43,103 nt of DNA from CAZXIC01 sp964640195 (GCA_964640195.1 CAZXIC010000007.1:1-43103); one strand, 5' to 3'; counted from the first letter of the stretch, positions 8,528 through 15,811 are shown. Notes: generated from the letters alone by a model not told the origin. Program-made: numbers and translations.

Positions 8528-8834
8528 GTTTTTGCTAGCTACCAAAATGCTCCCTCCGATTCCACCAAAACCGCCGCACGGGCCTGGCGAGAGGCCCTTG
8601 CCGCCACATTTGCATAAGCCAGGGCATCCGATGCCCCCACATGAAAGATTTAAGGGAGAGGCCTGGAAAAGGCTGGTCGCAAGCGTTGTGGTAGGCACCG
8701 TTGTTACGGCAGTTTTTGCCTCGCTTCTCTTCTATTTTTTTCAGATTTCAATTAATGTAGTTTTGCCAGCTTCTGCCCCCATTTGGATTGGCACAGCTAC
8801 AATATTTTTTATGGCGTTAAGTGAGAGAAAATGA
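8526..8834 (+). CDS. Small membrane protein with proline/histidine-rich N-terminus
   Basis: This 102-residue protein has an N-terminal cytoplasmic or exposed segment very rich in Pro and His (PPIPPKPPHGPGERPLPP, then HKPGHPMPPHERFKG). It is followed by two hydrophobic helices (about residues 50-72 and 78-97). The PPHE motif recurs in both neighbours. Clustered His/Pro could bind a metal, but nothing proves it. TATA TTTAAATAC at 8490-8498 makes it nearly leaderless. The stop overlaps the regulator start (ATGA at 8831-8834), so the two are co-translated, as in membrane sensor/regulator pairs. Confidence 0.7.
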   Translation: MFLLATKMLPPIPPKPPHGPGERPLPPHLHKPGHPMPPHERFKGEAWKRLVASVVVGTVVTAVFASLLFYFFQISINVVLPASAPIWIGTATIFFMALSERK

Positions 8835-9208
8835 TTGAAGAAAACATACACAGAGCCTTGTCTTCCCCTACGAGACGAGAAATTTTGTTTTTGCTCGGCG
8901 AAGGAAAAAAATATTTAACCGAGATTGCCGATGCCCTGAATAAAGCCCCGCAAACTGTTGACTTTCATCTGCAAATTCTGGAGAAAAATGGAATTGTGAG
9001 CTATAGGGTGGAGAAGGGTAAAAAATTTTATGAATTAAAAGATAAAAAAATTCTACTCTATCTAGAGGGGCCTCCAAAACCGATCCCCTTTGAGCACAGG
9101 CCAAAGCCGCCACATGAAATAATTTTGGATGTAAGAGACGAATTAAATAAACGGATGGAAAGAATCGAAGGAAAATTGGATTTACTTCTGAAAAGGGTAA
9201 AAAGATAA
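8831..9208 (+). CDS. ArsR-like winged-helix transcription regulator
   Basis: This 125-residue protein begins with an ArsR-type winged helix (residues 1-75): LSSPTRREILFLL, then LTEIADALNKAPQTVDFHL as the recognition helix-turn-helix, then a wing with YRVEKGKKFYELKD. After a PPKPIPFEHRPKPPHE linker, a charged coiled-coil helix ends the protein. No metal-binding Cys pair is visible. It is co-translated with the membrane protein before it and probably controls both divergent transcripts through the two 19-base repeats at 8462-8527. Confidence 0.83.
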   Translation: MIEENIHRALSSPTRREILFLLGEGKKYLTEIADALNKAPQTVDFHLQILEKNGIVSYRVEKGKKFYELKDKKILLYLEGPPKPIPFEHRPKPPHEIILDVRDELNKRMERIEGKLDLLLKRVKR

Positions 9209-9234
9209 AATCCAAACAGGGTCAAGAAAAACCC

Positions 9235-9242
9235 TTTTTAAA
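9235..9242 (+). promoter_or_regulatory. TATA box of guaB
   Basis: TTTTTAAA is centred 27 bases before ATG 9265, the usual archaeal distance to the transcription start. This predicts a leaderless guaB message and supports ATG 9265 over the upstream in-frame TTG at 9250. Confidence 0.65.
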
Positions 9243-9264
9243 CCATCTGTTGCATTTAAATGAT

Positions 9265-10728
9265 ATGGGTACGAGGGCAAAAGCGCAGGGAGAGCCTGCG
9301 CTGGCGTTTGACGATGTCCTGCTTCTGCCAGGGTCCAGCTCTGTCCTGCCAAAAGACGTTAACCTGCAGACAAGGCTCTCGAAAAAACTCAAGTTAAACA
9401 TGCCATTGCTGAGCGCAGCCATGGACACGGTAACAGAGAGCAAGACAGCCATTGCAATCGCAAGGCAGGGCGGCCTCGGCGTAGTGCACAAGAACATGCC
9501 AGCAGAAAAGCAGGCAGCAGAGGTCAAGAGGGTCAAGCGAAGCGAGTTCCTGATTGTAAGCAACCCTTTCTGCGTAAAGCCGCGTGACACGCTTGAAAGA
9601 GTCAAGCAGCTGCGCCTCAATCATGGGATAAGCACTTTCCTCGTGGTTGACGGAAGCAAGAGGCTGGTCGGAATCATTACAAGGAGGGACACTGCGTTCC
9701 AAAACGATTTGGGCAGGGAAGTTCAGCAGCTGATGACAAAAGACCTTGTCACAGTCGACCATGAGCCAGATGCCGAGGAAGCCAAAAAGATTCTGCACCA
9801 GCACAGGATTGAAAAGCTGCCTATCGTTGACAAGGGAAGGCATGTCATTGGGATGATTACTGCAACAGACATCAGAAAGCAGGAGCAGTATCCGCTGGCA
9901 GCGAAGGACAAGGAAGGCAGGCTGCTGGTAGCAGCCGCTGTAGGCCCGAAAGATGATGAAAGGATTGAGATGCTGCTTTCAGCCGAAGTGGATGCGATAG
10001 TTGTTGATACGGCGCACGGGCACAGCAAAATGGTTATTGATGCAGTGAAGCGTTACAAAAAGAGATTCAAGGCAGAGGTTATCGCCGGAAACGTTGCAAC
10101 AGCCGCTGCAGTGCATGATTTGGCTGCAGCAGGCGCTGACGCCGTAAAGGTCGGCGTTGGACCGGGCGCGATTTGCACCACGAGGGTTGTTTCAGGGGTT
10201 GGTGTCCCGCAGTTCAGCGCAATCCAGAAATGCGCGGAAGCAGCGGAGAAGTACAGGCTGCCGCTAATTGCCGACGGCGGCATAAAGTACAGCGGGGACA
10301 TAACCAAGGCGATTGCCGCTGGCGCAAGCAGCGTCATGATTGGCAGCCTGTTCGCTGGCTGCGATGAAACTCCTGGGAGGACAATTTTCCTCTACAACAG
10401 GAAGTTCAAGCAGTACAGGGGCATGGGCTCAACTGCTGCGATGCAGAGGGGAAGCAGTGAGCGCTACTTCCAGGGCAGCATTATCCAGCCAGGCAAGCTC
10501 GTTCCAGAGGGTGTTGAGGGAATCGTTCCCTTCAAGGGAAGTATTGCAGAGGTTGTTTTCCAGCTGCTCGGCGGAGTAAGGAGCGGCATGGGCCTCACCG
10601 GCGCAAAGGATATTGAGGAACTGAGGAAGAAAACTAACTGGATTAGGATTACCGCTGCCGGCCTGAAGGAATCTCATCCGCACGACATCGTAATCACTGA
10701 AGAGAGCCCGAACTATCCTGGAATGTAG
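9265..10728 (+). CDS. guaB: Inosine-5'-monophosphate dehydrogenase
   Basis: This 487-residue IMPDH oxidises IMP to XMP, the committed step to GTP. The order is: the N-terminal half of the barrel (ALAFDDVLLLPG, AAMDTVTES), two CBS domains at about residues 90-205 (LMTKDLVTVD, KLPIVDKGRHVIG), then the rest of the barrel. GPGAICTTR carries the catalytic Cys loop, and the flap has YRGMGS. ADGGIKYSGDITKAI is the phosphate-binding region. All catalytic elements are present. The start was chosen from the TATA spacing. Confidence 0.96.
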   Translation: MGTRAKAQGEPALAFDDVLLLPGSSSVLPKDVNLQTRLSKKLKLNMPLLSAAMDTVTESKTAIAIARQGGLGVVHKNMPAEKQAAEVKRVKRSEFLIVSNPFCVKPRDTLERVKQLRLNHGISTFLVVDGSKRLVGIITRRDTAFQNDLGREVQQLMTKDLVTVDHEPDAEEAKKILHQHRIEKLPIVDKGRHVIGMITATDIRKQEQYPLAAKDKEGRLLVAAAVGPKDDERIEMLLSAEVDAIVVDTAHGHSKMVIDAVKRYKKRFKAEVIAGNVATAAAVHDLAAAGADAVKVGVGPGAICTTRVVSGVGVPQFSAIQKCAEAAEKYRLPLIADGGIKYSGDITKAIAAGASSVMIGSLFAGCDETPGRTIFLYNRKFKQYRGMGSTAAMQRGSSERYFQGSIIQPGKLVPEGVEGIVPFKGSIAEVVFQLLGGVRSGMGLTGAKDIEELRKKTNWIRITAAGLKESHPHDIVITEESPNYPGM

Positions 10729-10857
10729 CTAAGCCGCACTTTTTTTACAGTTTTCTTTCAGTTAATTGTAAGCGCATAAGGAACAGGCGGGCATTACTTA
10801 GCAGCAGAGCTAACAAAATCTAATCCTTTAAATACAACCTGCCTCAATAAAATTAGC

Positions 10858-11217
10858 ATGAAACGGGAATATTGTCTGGCAGGGGTTATTGCATTTTCCA
10901 TAATGATAGCGGGTTGCATACAGCAGGGCCCTAGCCCCTCGGATTGTAACCCGCAGTATTTTATCAGTGAGCAGGAAAGATTTCAGCCGATTCTGGATAA
11001 AGAATCGGCTTATCAAATATTAGTGGCTTTGGAGCCAGGCTGGGACCCTGATTCTGATTTATACAAAGAATACAAGGGTTCAAAAATTTTGGATTTGGAG
11101 TACAAAGAGATTCAAGTTGCTGGACGCGGCATAGAGAATAAATACGCTTACGTTCTCAAAGACCAGCTTGCAATAGACTCCAACGGGCAGGTTTATAGAA
11201 AAGGCGGCTGTATCTGA
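10858..11217 (+). CDS. Small predicted lipoprotein, unknown function
   Basis: This 119-residue protein starts with a signal peptide that ends in a lipobox-like IAGC (Cys at residue 20), so it is probably anchored on the outer face of the membrane. The rest is soluble and contains a short repeat-like alternation of Tyr and charged residues, with a second Cys near residue 30 and one near the end (GGCI) that could pair. TATA TTTAAATAC at about 10828 fits a leaderless transcript starting near ATG 10858. I do not recognise the domain. Confidence 0.68.
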   Translation: MKREYCLAGVIAFSIMIAGCIQQGPSPSDCNPQYFISEQERFQPILDKESAYQILVALEPGWDPDSDLYKEYKGSKILDLEYKEIQVAGRGIENKYAYVLKDQLAIDSNGQVYRKGGCI

Positions 11218-11235
11218 TTTGTATTTTTTTCTCGC

Positions 11236-11589
11236 TTATTCAACCCATTCAGTGTCATCGCTATAGTTTGCCTTTGTAACAAACAACAGCAAGCCCTTTC
11301 GACCGCTTTTAACTTCGTGTTGTTCGTCTGGTTTTACTATAAAAAGGACACCGGGGCGCAATCCTATAACCTGCCTTCCACACCGTGCGGTCCCAGAACC
11401 AGCAAGGACATATTCTGATTCAGTCTGCCCTTTGTGGTAGTGTGTTATTACTGTGGTATTCGGCGGGATGCGTACGAACTGGACCTTGCAGCTCTTCCCT
11501 GGCTTATTATCTGCTGCCATCAGCACTTTGCGGGAGTAGCTGTGAGTGGTGTCCTGCCACTTAATTGTTGAAGGCTTTACCCTGCGCAT
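11236..11589 (-). CDS. Cupin-domain protein
   Basis: This single-domain cupin of 117 residues has motif 1 as THYHKGQTESEYVLAGSG (His, His and Glu ligands) and motif 2 as RPGVLFIVKPDEQHEV (His ligand). The metal ligands expected for a mononuclear cupin are thus present. Function cannot be read from the fold; small stand-alone cupins include sugar isomerases and binding proteins. It is convergent with the lipoprotein gene and sits just downstream of tRNA-Leu on the same strand. Confidence 0.82.
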   Translation of the reverse strand: MRRVKPSTIKWQDTTHSYSRKVLMAADNKPGKSCKVQFVRIPPNTTVITHYHKGQTESEYVLAGSGTARCGRQVIGLRPGVLFIVKPDEQHEVKSGRKGLLLFVTKANYSDDTEWVE

Positions 11590-11609
11590 ATCCCTTCACA
11601 TTGATGCAT

Positions 11610-11749
11610 TGCACGGGGGCGGGTTCGAACCGCCGAACGCACTAAGCGACAGGATTTCCCAAATCTGGCTTTTCTTCCCCAATGCTTTCTTTTTTCTAAA
11701 AAGAAAGGCTTCTTGAGTCCTGCGGGTTTGACCACTTCCCTACCCGTGC
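11610..11749 (-). tRNA. tRNA-Leu(CAA) with a 56-base intron
   Basis: Reverse strand. The acceptor stem GCACGGG/CCCGTGC (11743-11749 with 11611-11617) and discriminator A at 11610 are clear. The anticodon stem CAGGA/TCCTG encloses loop CTCAAGA, giving anticodon CAA. The long variable arm typical of Leu is present, and the T loop is TTCGAAC. Exon 1 is 11712-11749 and exon 2 is 11610-11655. The intron 11656-11711 sits at the canonical 37/38 position and carries the CTTT-rich hairpin family described in the findings. A TATA-like AAATAA lies about 30 bases upstream. Confidence 0.9.
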
Positions 11750-11810
11750 ATCAATAGTATCTTAGGGAATGCCAAGTTATTTAACTTTTCTTTTTTTTCC
11801 CAAAAGAAGA

Positions 11811-12218
11811 TTAGAATTCTATTACGTCGCCAATGCGAATTATCGGATACCTTCCCTTCTCTGTTTTCACAAACACTGCGCCCTGCTCGCCTTCAGCCAA
11901 AGCGCTCTTTACCTTGCCGCTTGTCTGCACGTCAGCCACCTTCAGCCTGATTCCTTTGAACACAGCAGAAGACTTTTTGCTGATGGCGCCTTCCAGCACG
12001 CTTCCCTGCAGCATCAAGCAGTCATGCACATGAAAAAGCCCTGTTACCTCAAACGCGCCTTTTGCAGCAGCCCCTTCAACCGATTCTATTTCATCCCTCA
12101 CCATTTTCCTTCTCTTCAGCTGCTCTTGCATTGCCTTCCTCTTGCCTGCCTCAGGAATGCATATGCCAAGGCTGTGCGCTTTCTTCTCCTTCTCAAACAG
12201 GCTTTGCAAAACACCCAA
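11811..12218 (-). CDS. Uncharacterised protein with EF-Tu domain-2-like barrel
   Basis: This 135-residue protein begins with a charged helical segment (residues 1-50) followed by a beta-rich domain. VFKGIRLKVADVQTSGKV, then EGEQGAVFVK, then IIRIGDVIEF resembles the second (beta-barrel) domain of translation GTPases, where a modulated value must not exceed an established barrel fold; no GTPase domain is present. The start is TTG 12218. It could be a translation accessory or RNA-binding protein. The resemblance is by pattern only, and I am unsure of function. Confidence 0.6.
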   Translation of the reverse strand: MGVLQSLFEKEKKAHSLGICIPEAGKRKAMQEQLKRRKMVRDEIESVEGAAAKGAFEVTGLFHVHDCLMLQGSVLEGAISKKSSAVFKGIRLKVADVQTSGKVKSALAEGEQGAVFVKTEKGRYPIIRIGDVIEF

Positions 12219-12280
12219 AGCGATAGCCCCCTTCCTTTATTATATACGTTAGGAAGAATATAAAAAAGTAATGAAATCTT

Positions 12281-12293
12281 CGCGGGGAATGGG
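12281..12293 (-). repeat. Distal att copy of the tRNA-Ser 3' end
   Basis: CGCGGGGAATGGG is identical to 13541-13553, the 3' end of tRNA-Ser including the discriminator. It lies inside a perfect 9-bp inverted repeat (CTTCGCGGG at 12278-12286 with CCCGCGAAG at 12295-12303). Confidence 0.65.
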
Positions 12294-12424
12294 TCCCGCG
12301 AAGGAGGGTTTCGGCAAGTCCTCCAAGACAAGGCCTGGTAAAGAGCGCTGCTTTGGCTTGAGCATAGGGCTTATTAGCCAACTGAGGGGGTATAAAAAGG
12401 TAAGGTGGAGCATTTATGCAGAAT

Positions 12425-12650
12425 TTATTTACGCAGTAAGCGCCAGGTTCTGCTTTTTGTTTGTTTGAATCCGGCTTTTTTGTATGCTGCTTTGTGCATT
12501 CCGGTTGTTTCAGTGATTATTCTCTGTCTTTCGGCGTTTACTTTGTCAATTGCTTTTTTTTGTTCCGCATTAATCGCTCCTTTTAGGTTGCATCTATAAT
12601 CCCTATAGAGATTTAACTCTTTTTCTGTTAGCTTTCCCCGACCTGCATTG
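12425..12650 (-). pseudogene. Frame-shifted C-terminal continuation of the gene at 12628-13323
   Basis: Beyond the stop at 12628, another minus-strand frame stays open to TAA 12425-12427. It reads about 72 residues of protein-like sequence, including LTEKELNLYRDYRCNLKG, EQKKAIDKVNAERQRII and HKAAYKKAGF, ending in TWRLLRK. No ATG, GTG or TTG start exists near its beginning, so it is best explained as the original C-terminus shifted out of frame near the GGGG run around 12640. A sequencing error there would give the same picture. Confidence 0.5.
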
Positions 12651-13323
12651 ACGCAGCTAGTGGCAAGAGATTGTTGTGGGTTCTGTAGCCATGTTTTCTG
12701 GGGTTGAGTGCTATTAATTGGTTTTTGTTTGGAAACGCGCTCCTAAAAGAGTTTAACAGGAAATCAAGGGGGCTTTGCCCAGTGCTTTCTCTGAATTCTT
12801 GTACTTGCTTTTGGAGGCCACCTTGAAAATGACCTAGCATGACACTTGGCTTCAGTTGTTTGTTAAAGAACATCTCAAAATTGAAATAGCCCACTTTGAC
12901 TCCATTTTTTTCTATGCGAATTGCGGTAGTAAAGGGCATATCGATGGCTGGTATTAAACTCGTCTCGTAACCTTTCTTTTCAAGAGCCTGGTTTTTAATT
13001 ATTTTACTTAAATGGGGCGTAAATGATTCGAGAAAAAAATTTGCCCTGCTTTTAAGCCCAAACCAGGCTTTTCTTCGCATTCCCAATTCTGAAAAACGCT
13101 TTTTTTTAAGTTGTCTGACGGCTGTTGAGATTAAACCAAAATCAAGAAGACCCATGACGCTTTTTGGGTTAATTGCTTTTGCTGAACTTTCTATTACTTT
13201 AAGATGGTGTTCTTTTATGCCGCGTGGGCCATCCAAAAGACCGCCCAAGTCAATAGGTTTAAAGCCCGCTGCTAACAGCCGTTTCTTAGCAACGCCAGCA
13301 GAAATAAATTTTCCATAAGGCAT
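12628..13323 (-). CDS. Hypothetical protein of the tRNA-Ser element
   Basis: This 231-residue protein is rich in Lys and aromatic residues. The middle part (TTAIRIEKNGVKVGYFNFE, then VMLGHFQGG) reads like a beta-rich globular domain, and LGHFQGG followed by SPLDFLLNSFRSAFP is faintly like the VirK/DUF535 pattern; I would not rely on that. The N-terminus has a possible helical DNA-binding region. The coding frame probably continued into 12425-12627 before a frameshift. Base composition is more AT-rich than the flanking housekeeping genes, in keeping with imported DNA. Confidence 0.6.
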   Translation of the reverse strand: MPYGKFISAGVAKKRLLAAGFKPIDLGGLLDGPRGIKEHHLKVIESSAKAINPKSVMGLLDFGLISTAVRQLKKKRFSELGMRRKAWFGLKSRANFFLESFTPHLSKIIKNQALEKKGYETSLIPAIDMPFTTAIRIEKNGVKVGYFNFEMFFNKQLKPSVMLGHFQGGLQKQVQEFRESTGQSPLDFLLNSFRSAFPNKNQLIALNPRKHGYRTHNNLLPLAASMQVGES

Positions 13324-13401
13324 AAAGGATATTGTGAGCCCGGATGTAAAAAACCTTTCTCTTAGCTTACTCCCCTTCTTCCACTCTCAAATTCCTTGAA
13401 T

Positions 13402-13539
13402 CTATTCTTTTTTCCTTGGCTTGGACAAGTCCCGGCTATAGTTGTAGTGGTAGAAATCCAGAACCAGTTTCTTGTTGTGGGCGGAAACCTTTGCCTTCTT
13501 CAGATTCAGAATTTCGCGCTCCAAATCCCTTTCATGCCG
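13402..13539 (-). pseudogene. Tyrosine-recombinase (integrase) N-terminal remnant
   Basis: Directly after the 3' end of tRNA-Ser, a minus-strand frame reads HERDLEREILNLKKAK, VSAHNKKLVLDFYHY and NYSRDLSKPRKKE, then stops at 13402-13404. A TTG at 13522-13524 could start it, giving 40 residues. The pattern of helix, then SxxNKKLVLDF, then LSKPR matches the SAM-like DNA-binding N-terminus of archaeal XerC/D-type recombinases. The catalytic domain is missing. Its position against the tRNA end is where an integrase gene is expected. Confidence 0.6.
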
Positions 13540-13540
13540 A

Positions 13541-13727
13541 CGCGGGGAATGGGATTCGAACCCATGCGGCCTTTCGACCACGAGCTATCTGCAGCCCGAA
13601 CTGTTTTGCAATCCGGTGCTTTATTTTCTCTCAGTTCCCTTCTTTCTCTTTCTTTTCCCAGGTTTTCTTTCTTCCAGAAAGAAAAGCTGTAGCAGGCTCG
13701 CGCGTTAAACCACTCCGCCATCCCCGC
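13541..13727 (-). tRNA. tRNA-Ser(GCT) with a 103-base intron
   Basis: Reverse strand. Acceptor GCGGGGA (13721-13727) pairs with TCCCCGC (13542-13548), with discriminator G at 13541. The D arm is GCG/CGC. The anticodon stem CGAGC/GCTCG has loop CTGCTAA, giving anticodon GCT. The long variable arm GGTC-GAAA-GGCC is diagnostic of Ser, and the T arm is ATGGG-TTCGAAT-CCCAT. Exon 1 is 13690-13727 and exon 2 is 13541-13586; the intron 13587-13689 is at 37/38. A TATA-like ATTAAATTAAT lies about 25-35 bases upstream. Confidence 0.9.
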
Positions 13728-13812
13728 ACCCATGTGTTTTTGAGCGGCAGATTAATTTAATGCAGAAACGCTTTTAATACTGTTTTTGGGCACAATGCTG
13801 AATGCTGGAAAA

Positions 13813-14115
13813 TCACTTGCCATGCCCCTGTTTCAGGGGCAGCCTGTACCCGATTTTAACCAAGCCCAGAACAATCAGCACCAGAACTGCGAACATGAAC
13901 AGATGCAGGGCAATGTTTGAAACGCTTGTCTCCGGCACAATGTATTCCCCTATTTCAAGTATCGCCATCGCAAGAGCCAAAGCCCCTATAGAGAAAAAAA
14001 TCACAAGCGCGGGCCTGAGGAGCGTTCCAAAATTTTTCTGCGTTTTGCTTGCCAAGTGAAATACCAGAAAAGCCGCTACAACAGAAGCCAGGTCAAGCGC
14101 AATTATCGGATTCAA
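13813..14115 (-). CDS. Three-helix membrane protein, unknown
   Basis: This 100-residue protein is almost entirely membrane-embedded, with three helices (about residues 4-22, 30-55 and 65-90) and a short basic C-terminal tail (LPLKQGHGK). A Glu-Ile-Gly-Glu stretch in the second loop is the only charged cluster in the core. I recognise no family. It lies 30 bases downstream of the acidic small gene on the same strand, so the two may form one operon. Confidence 0.6.
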   Translation of the reverse strand: MNPIIALDLASVVAAFLVFHLASKTQKNFGTLLRPALVIFFSIGALALAMAILEIGEYIVPETSVSNIALHLFMFAVLVLIVLGLVKIGYRLPLKQGHGK

Positions 14116-14144
14116 GTCCTTTTCCCTTCTTTAAGTGAACCTAA

Positions 14145-14273
14145 CTATTCAGTTGGCTTTTCCCCTTCTCCGCCATCGCCTTCGCCGCCTTCTTCTGGTG
14201 CGGGCTCCGGCGCTGGCTCTTCTTCTCCGCCTTCTTCTTGCATCCTCAACTTCATTTTTTGAATCACTCCCAT
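14145..14273 (-). CDS. 42-residue acidic Glu/Gly/Pro-rich small protein
   Basis: ATG 14271-14273 to TAG 14145-14147. The protein begins with a short amphipathic basic stretch (MGVIQKMKLRMQ) and continues as an acidic, disordered tail of Glu, Gly, Pro and Ala (EEEPAPEPAPEEGG). Codons within the tail use several synonyms, so this is not a simple nucleotide repeat. Function is unknown; a charged tail of this kind often mediates binding to basic partners. Confidence 0.5.
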   Translation of the reverse strand: MGVIQKMKLRMQEEGGEEEPAPEPAPEEGGEGDGGEGEKPTE

Positions 14274-14431
14274 TAATTTTAATTATCCAGCTATTTTTAC
14301 TGCTTTGTTGTTTTTATTCGTTTTGGTTCGGGGTTTTCACTTATCAGTAAAGAGGTTACCAAAAAGGCAGTTCGCCCCGGCGGCTCGTTACTTAGAGTGT
14401 TAGGTTAAATCTTGTTGAAAAATAGTTCGAG

Positions 14432-15151
14432 TTATTTCATTCTTGGTTTTCTTTTTGCTGCTCTTGCGGTTGCCAGCCTGGCCATTTTTTTGGTTTTGTG
14501 TAATCGCATTCCCTTGATTGTTTCTCTGGAGTATCTTTTTCTGAGTCGTTTTGTCGCCCGTGGGAAGTAGTCTATTCTTGTTGGTTTTAGTTTTGCTTCT
14601 ATGACAGCGGCGTGGGGTAGCGATACAATTACCGTCTTTGGTCTTATCCTTTGGATTCTTTTGGTGAAAGAAATGTTTGTTTTTTCCTCCAATAGGTAGT
14701 ACATCCGTTTTTTTCTTTCTGTGTGGAATGGTTGTTTGCAGTAAGCCAAGAGTAATGCTGATGCCGGTTTTCTTATTGTTGGTTCTAATGATACTGTTTT
14801 TCTTCCAATACTTTCGGCGTATCGTGCAAGGTCGGCATAAAGATTTTGGAGCGCTCTATATCGGTTCTGCCATTGTTGTAGTACTGTTTTTTTTTCGAAT
14901 GAGGAAGTTATTTTTTTGCCTCTTTTCGCTTCCAAGAGTTTTTTGTAGTGCTCAAATGTGCTTACCTCTGGCGATTCAAATGCTATTAGGTCTCCTTTTA
15001 CAGTGTTTTCTCTTATTGCTTTTTTTCCATACTCAAGCCTTTTTTGGTTTTCTTCTAAAGCTCTGGGCAGAGGAAATGCGTTCGCTTCAAACGGCGAAAG
15101 ATGCGACAACCCTAATAGGAAAAAGTCGTTGAATGGTTTTTCTTCAGGCAT
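14432..15151 (-). CDS. Hypothetical 239-residue protein, possibly TraB/PrgY-like
   Basis: The protein opens with FFLLGLSHLSPFEA and later has DLIAFESPEVSTFEHYKKLL and TVIVSLPHAAVIEAKL. An N-terminal His-containing strand, an internal FE segment and a late SLPHA strand faintly recall the TraB/PrgY fold, but the match is weak. The last 35 residues are very basic (Lys/Arg-rich), suggesting nucleic-acid or membrane contact. Composition is AT-rich compared with neighbours. It stands alone between the acidic gene and tRNA-Asn. Confidence 0.55.
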   Translation of the reverse strand: MPEEKPFNDFFLLGLSHLSPFEANAFPLPRALEENQKRLEYGKKAIRENTVKGDLIAFESPEVSTFEHYKKLLEAKRGKKITSSFEKKTVLQQWQNRYRALQNLYADLARYAESIGRKTVSLEPTIRKPASALLLAYCKQPFHTERKKRMYYLLEEKTNISFTKRIQRIRPKTVIVSLPHAAVIEAKLKPTRIDYFPRATKRLRKRYSRETIKGMRLHKTKKMARLATARAAKRKPRMK

Positions 15152-15242
15152 TATAAAAACTGAGTGCCGAAGAATTATTTAAATATTAGCTGCCAACAGC
15201 AAACATTTACCGCCTCGTGAGGGCGCTTGAAAATAAGTAAGA

Positions 15243-15358
15243 CGCCCCGGGAAGGACTTGAACCTTCGACCTTCCGGTCTCCATCTCTGCCTAGAAGGTA
15301 ACAGCTTCGCCTGATTTTAAAAAATCATCGGGCGCTCTACCTACTGAGCTACCGGGGC
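15243..15358 (-). tRNA. tRNA-Asn(GTT), apparently with two introns
   Basis: Acceptor GCCCCGG (15352-15358) pairs with CCGGGGC (15244-15250), with discriminator G at 15243, as in archaeal Asn. D arm GCTC/GAGC and T arm GAAGG-TTCAAGT-CCTTC are perfect. No single canonical intron gives an anticodon stem. Removing 23 bases after position 30 (15306-15328) and 20 bases after position 37 (15279-15298) yields exactly 73 bases, with stem CCCGG/CCGGA (four pairs, terminal C-A mismatch) and loop CTGTTAA. The first junction has two 3-base bulges around CGCC/GGCG, a bulge-helix-bulge. The exons are 15329-15358, 15299-15305 and 15243-15278. Confidence 0.8.
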
Positions 15359-15811
15359 ATTAATTCAGTTAATAATAAACAAATCGGCGTTAAACTTAAT
15401 AAACATAGGTGGTAAACATAGGTGGCTTTGGGCATAAGTGGCTTTGCAGACTGCGGGTTTTTTGCATTCATGGACAAGATGCTGCGTCTGGAAAAAGTTG
15501 GCAAAAAGCCGCGAAATCCAGCCCTTTATGGCGGCAAATTCAAAAAAATAAGCAAAATTAACGCTTTTTGTAAAAATCAGGGGTTTGTTAATTGGCAGAT
15601 GCCCTGCGCAGAGTCTTAGGTGTGGGAGTGCAGCTGCATCAAAAGGGGAAAAAGCCTTCTACATAATTTTTTCTGTGTTATCCTGGTTTTTTTCTGGAAA
15701 AGGGACAAAATCCTGTTCTTATACATAAAAGAAAACCTATATTAAGGAGTTTAGGTGCAATAAATATACAGCTTTTTTTGCTGTTAAAAATTTTCCGGGA
15801 GGGGTGGTAAA
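15359..15811. other. Intergenic region before ftsZ
   Basis: About 450 bases without a convincing gene. The tRNA-Asn promoter (TTTATTATTAAC on the minus strand, near 15375-15386) lies at its left end. AAACATAGGTGG is repeated in tandem at about 15402-15425. Towards ftsZ there are TATA-like tracts (CTATATTAAG near 15738) and a short hairpin ACAGC-T7-GCTGT near 15768-15785. A 65-codon frame at 15422-15619 has no supporting features. Confidence 0.5.

Larger units (their letters stand above)
12281..13553 (-). mobile_element. Degenerate integrative element in tRNA-Ser
   Basis: Exactly the last 13 bases of tRNA-Ser (plus-strand CGCGGGGAATGGG at 13541-13553) recur at 12281-12293, about 1.26 kb downstream of the tRNA. 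Between the copies lie a recombinase-like N-terminal fragment immediately abutting the tRNA (13402-13539) and an unknown gene with an apparent frameshift. An intact tRNA, a distal copy of its 3' end and an adjacent integrase piece are the hallmark of tRNA-targeted integration by a tyrosine recombinase. The element looks decayed: no complete integrase remains. Confidence 0.65.

Noticed and set aside
12281..12400. Hairpin-rich stretch read first as a non-coding RNA
   Set aside because: The first stem is built on the copied tRNA-Ser 3' end, which explains it better as an att site; the following GGAGG/CCTCC hairpin alone is weak.
13396..13740. Frames on the plus strand through tRNA-Ser and its intron
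   Set aside because: They are antisense to the tRNA and the recombinase remnant; no start signals.
15422..15619. 65-codon frame before ftsZ
   Set aside because: No ribosome site, begins in a tandem AAACATAGGTGG repeat, and low protein-like character.
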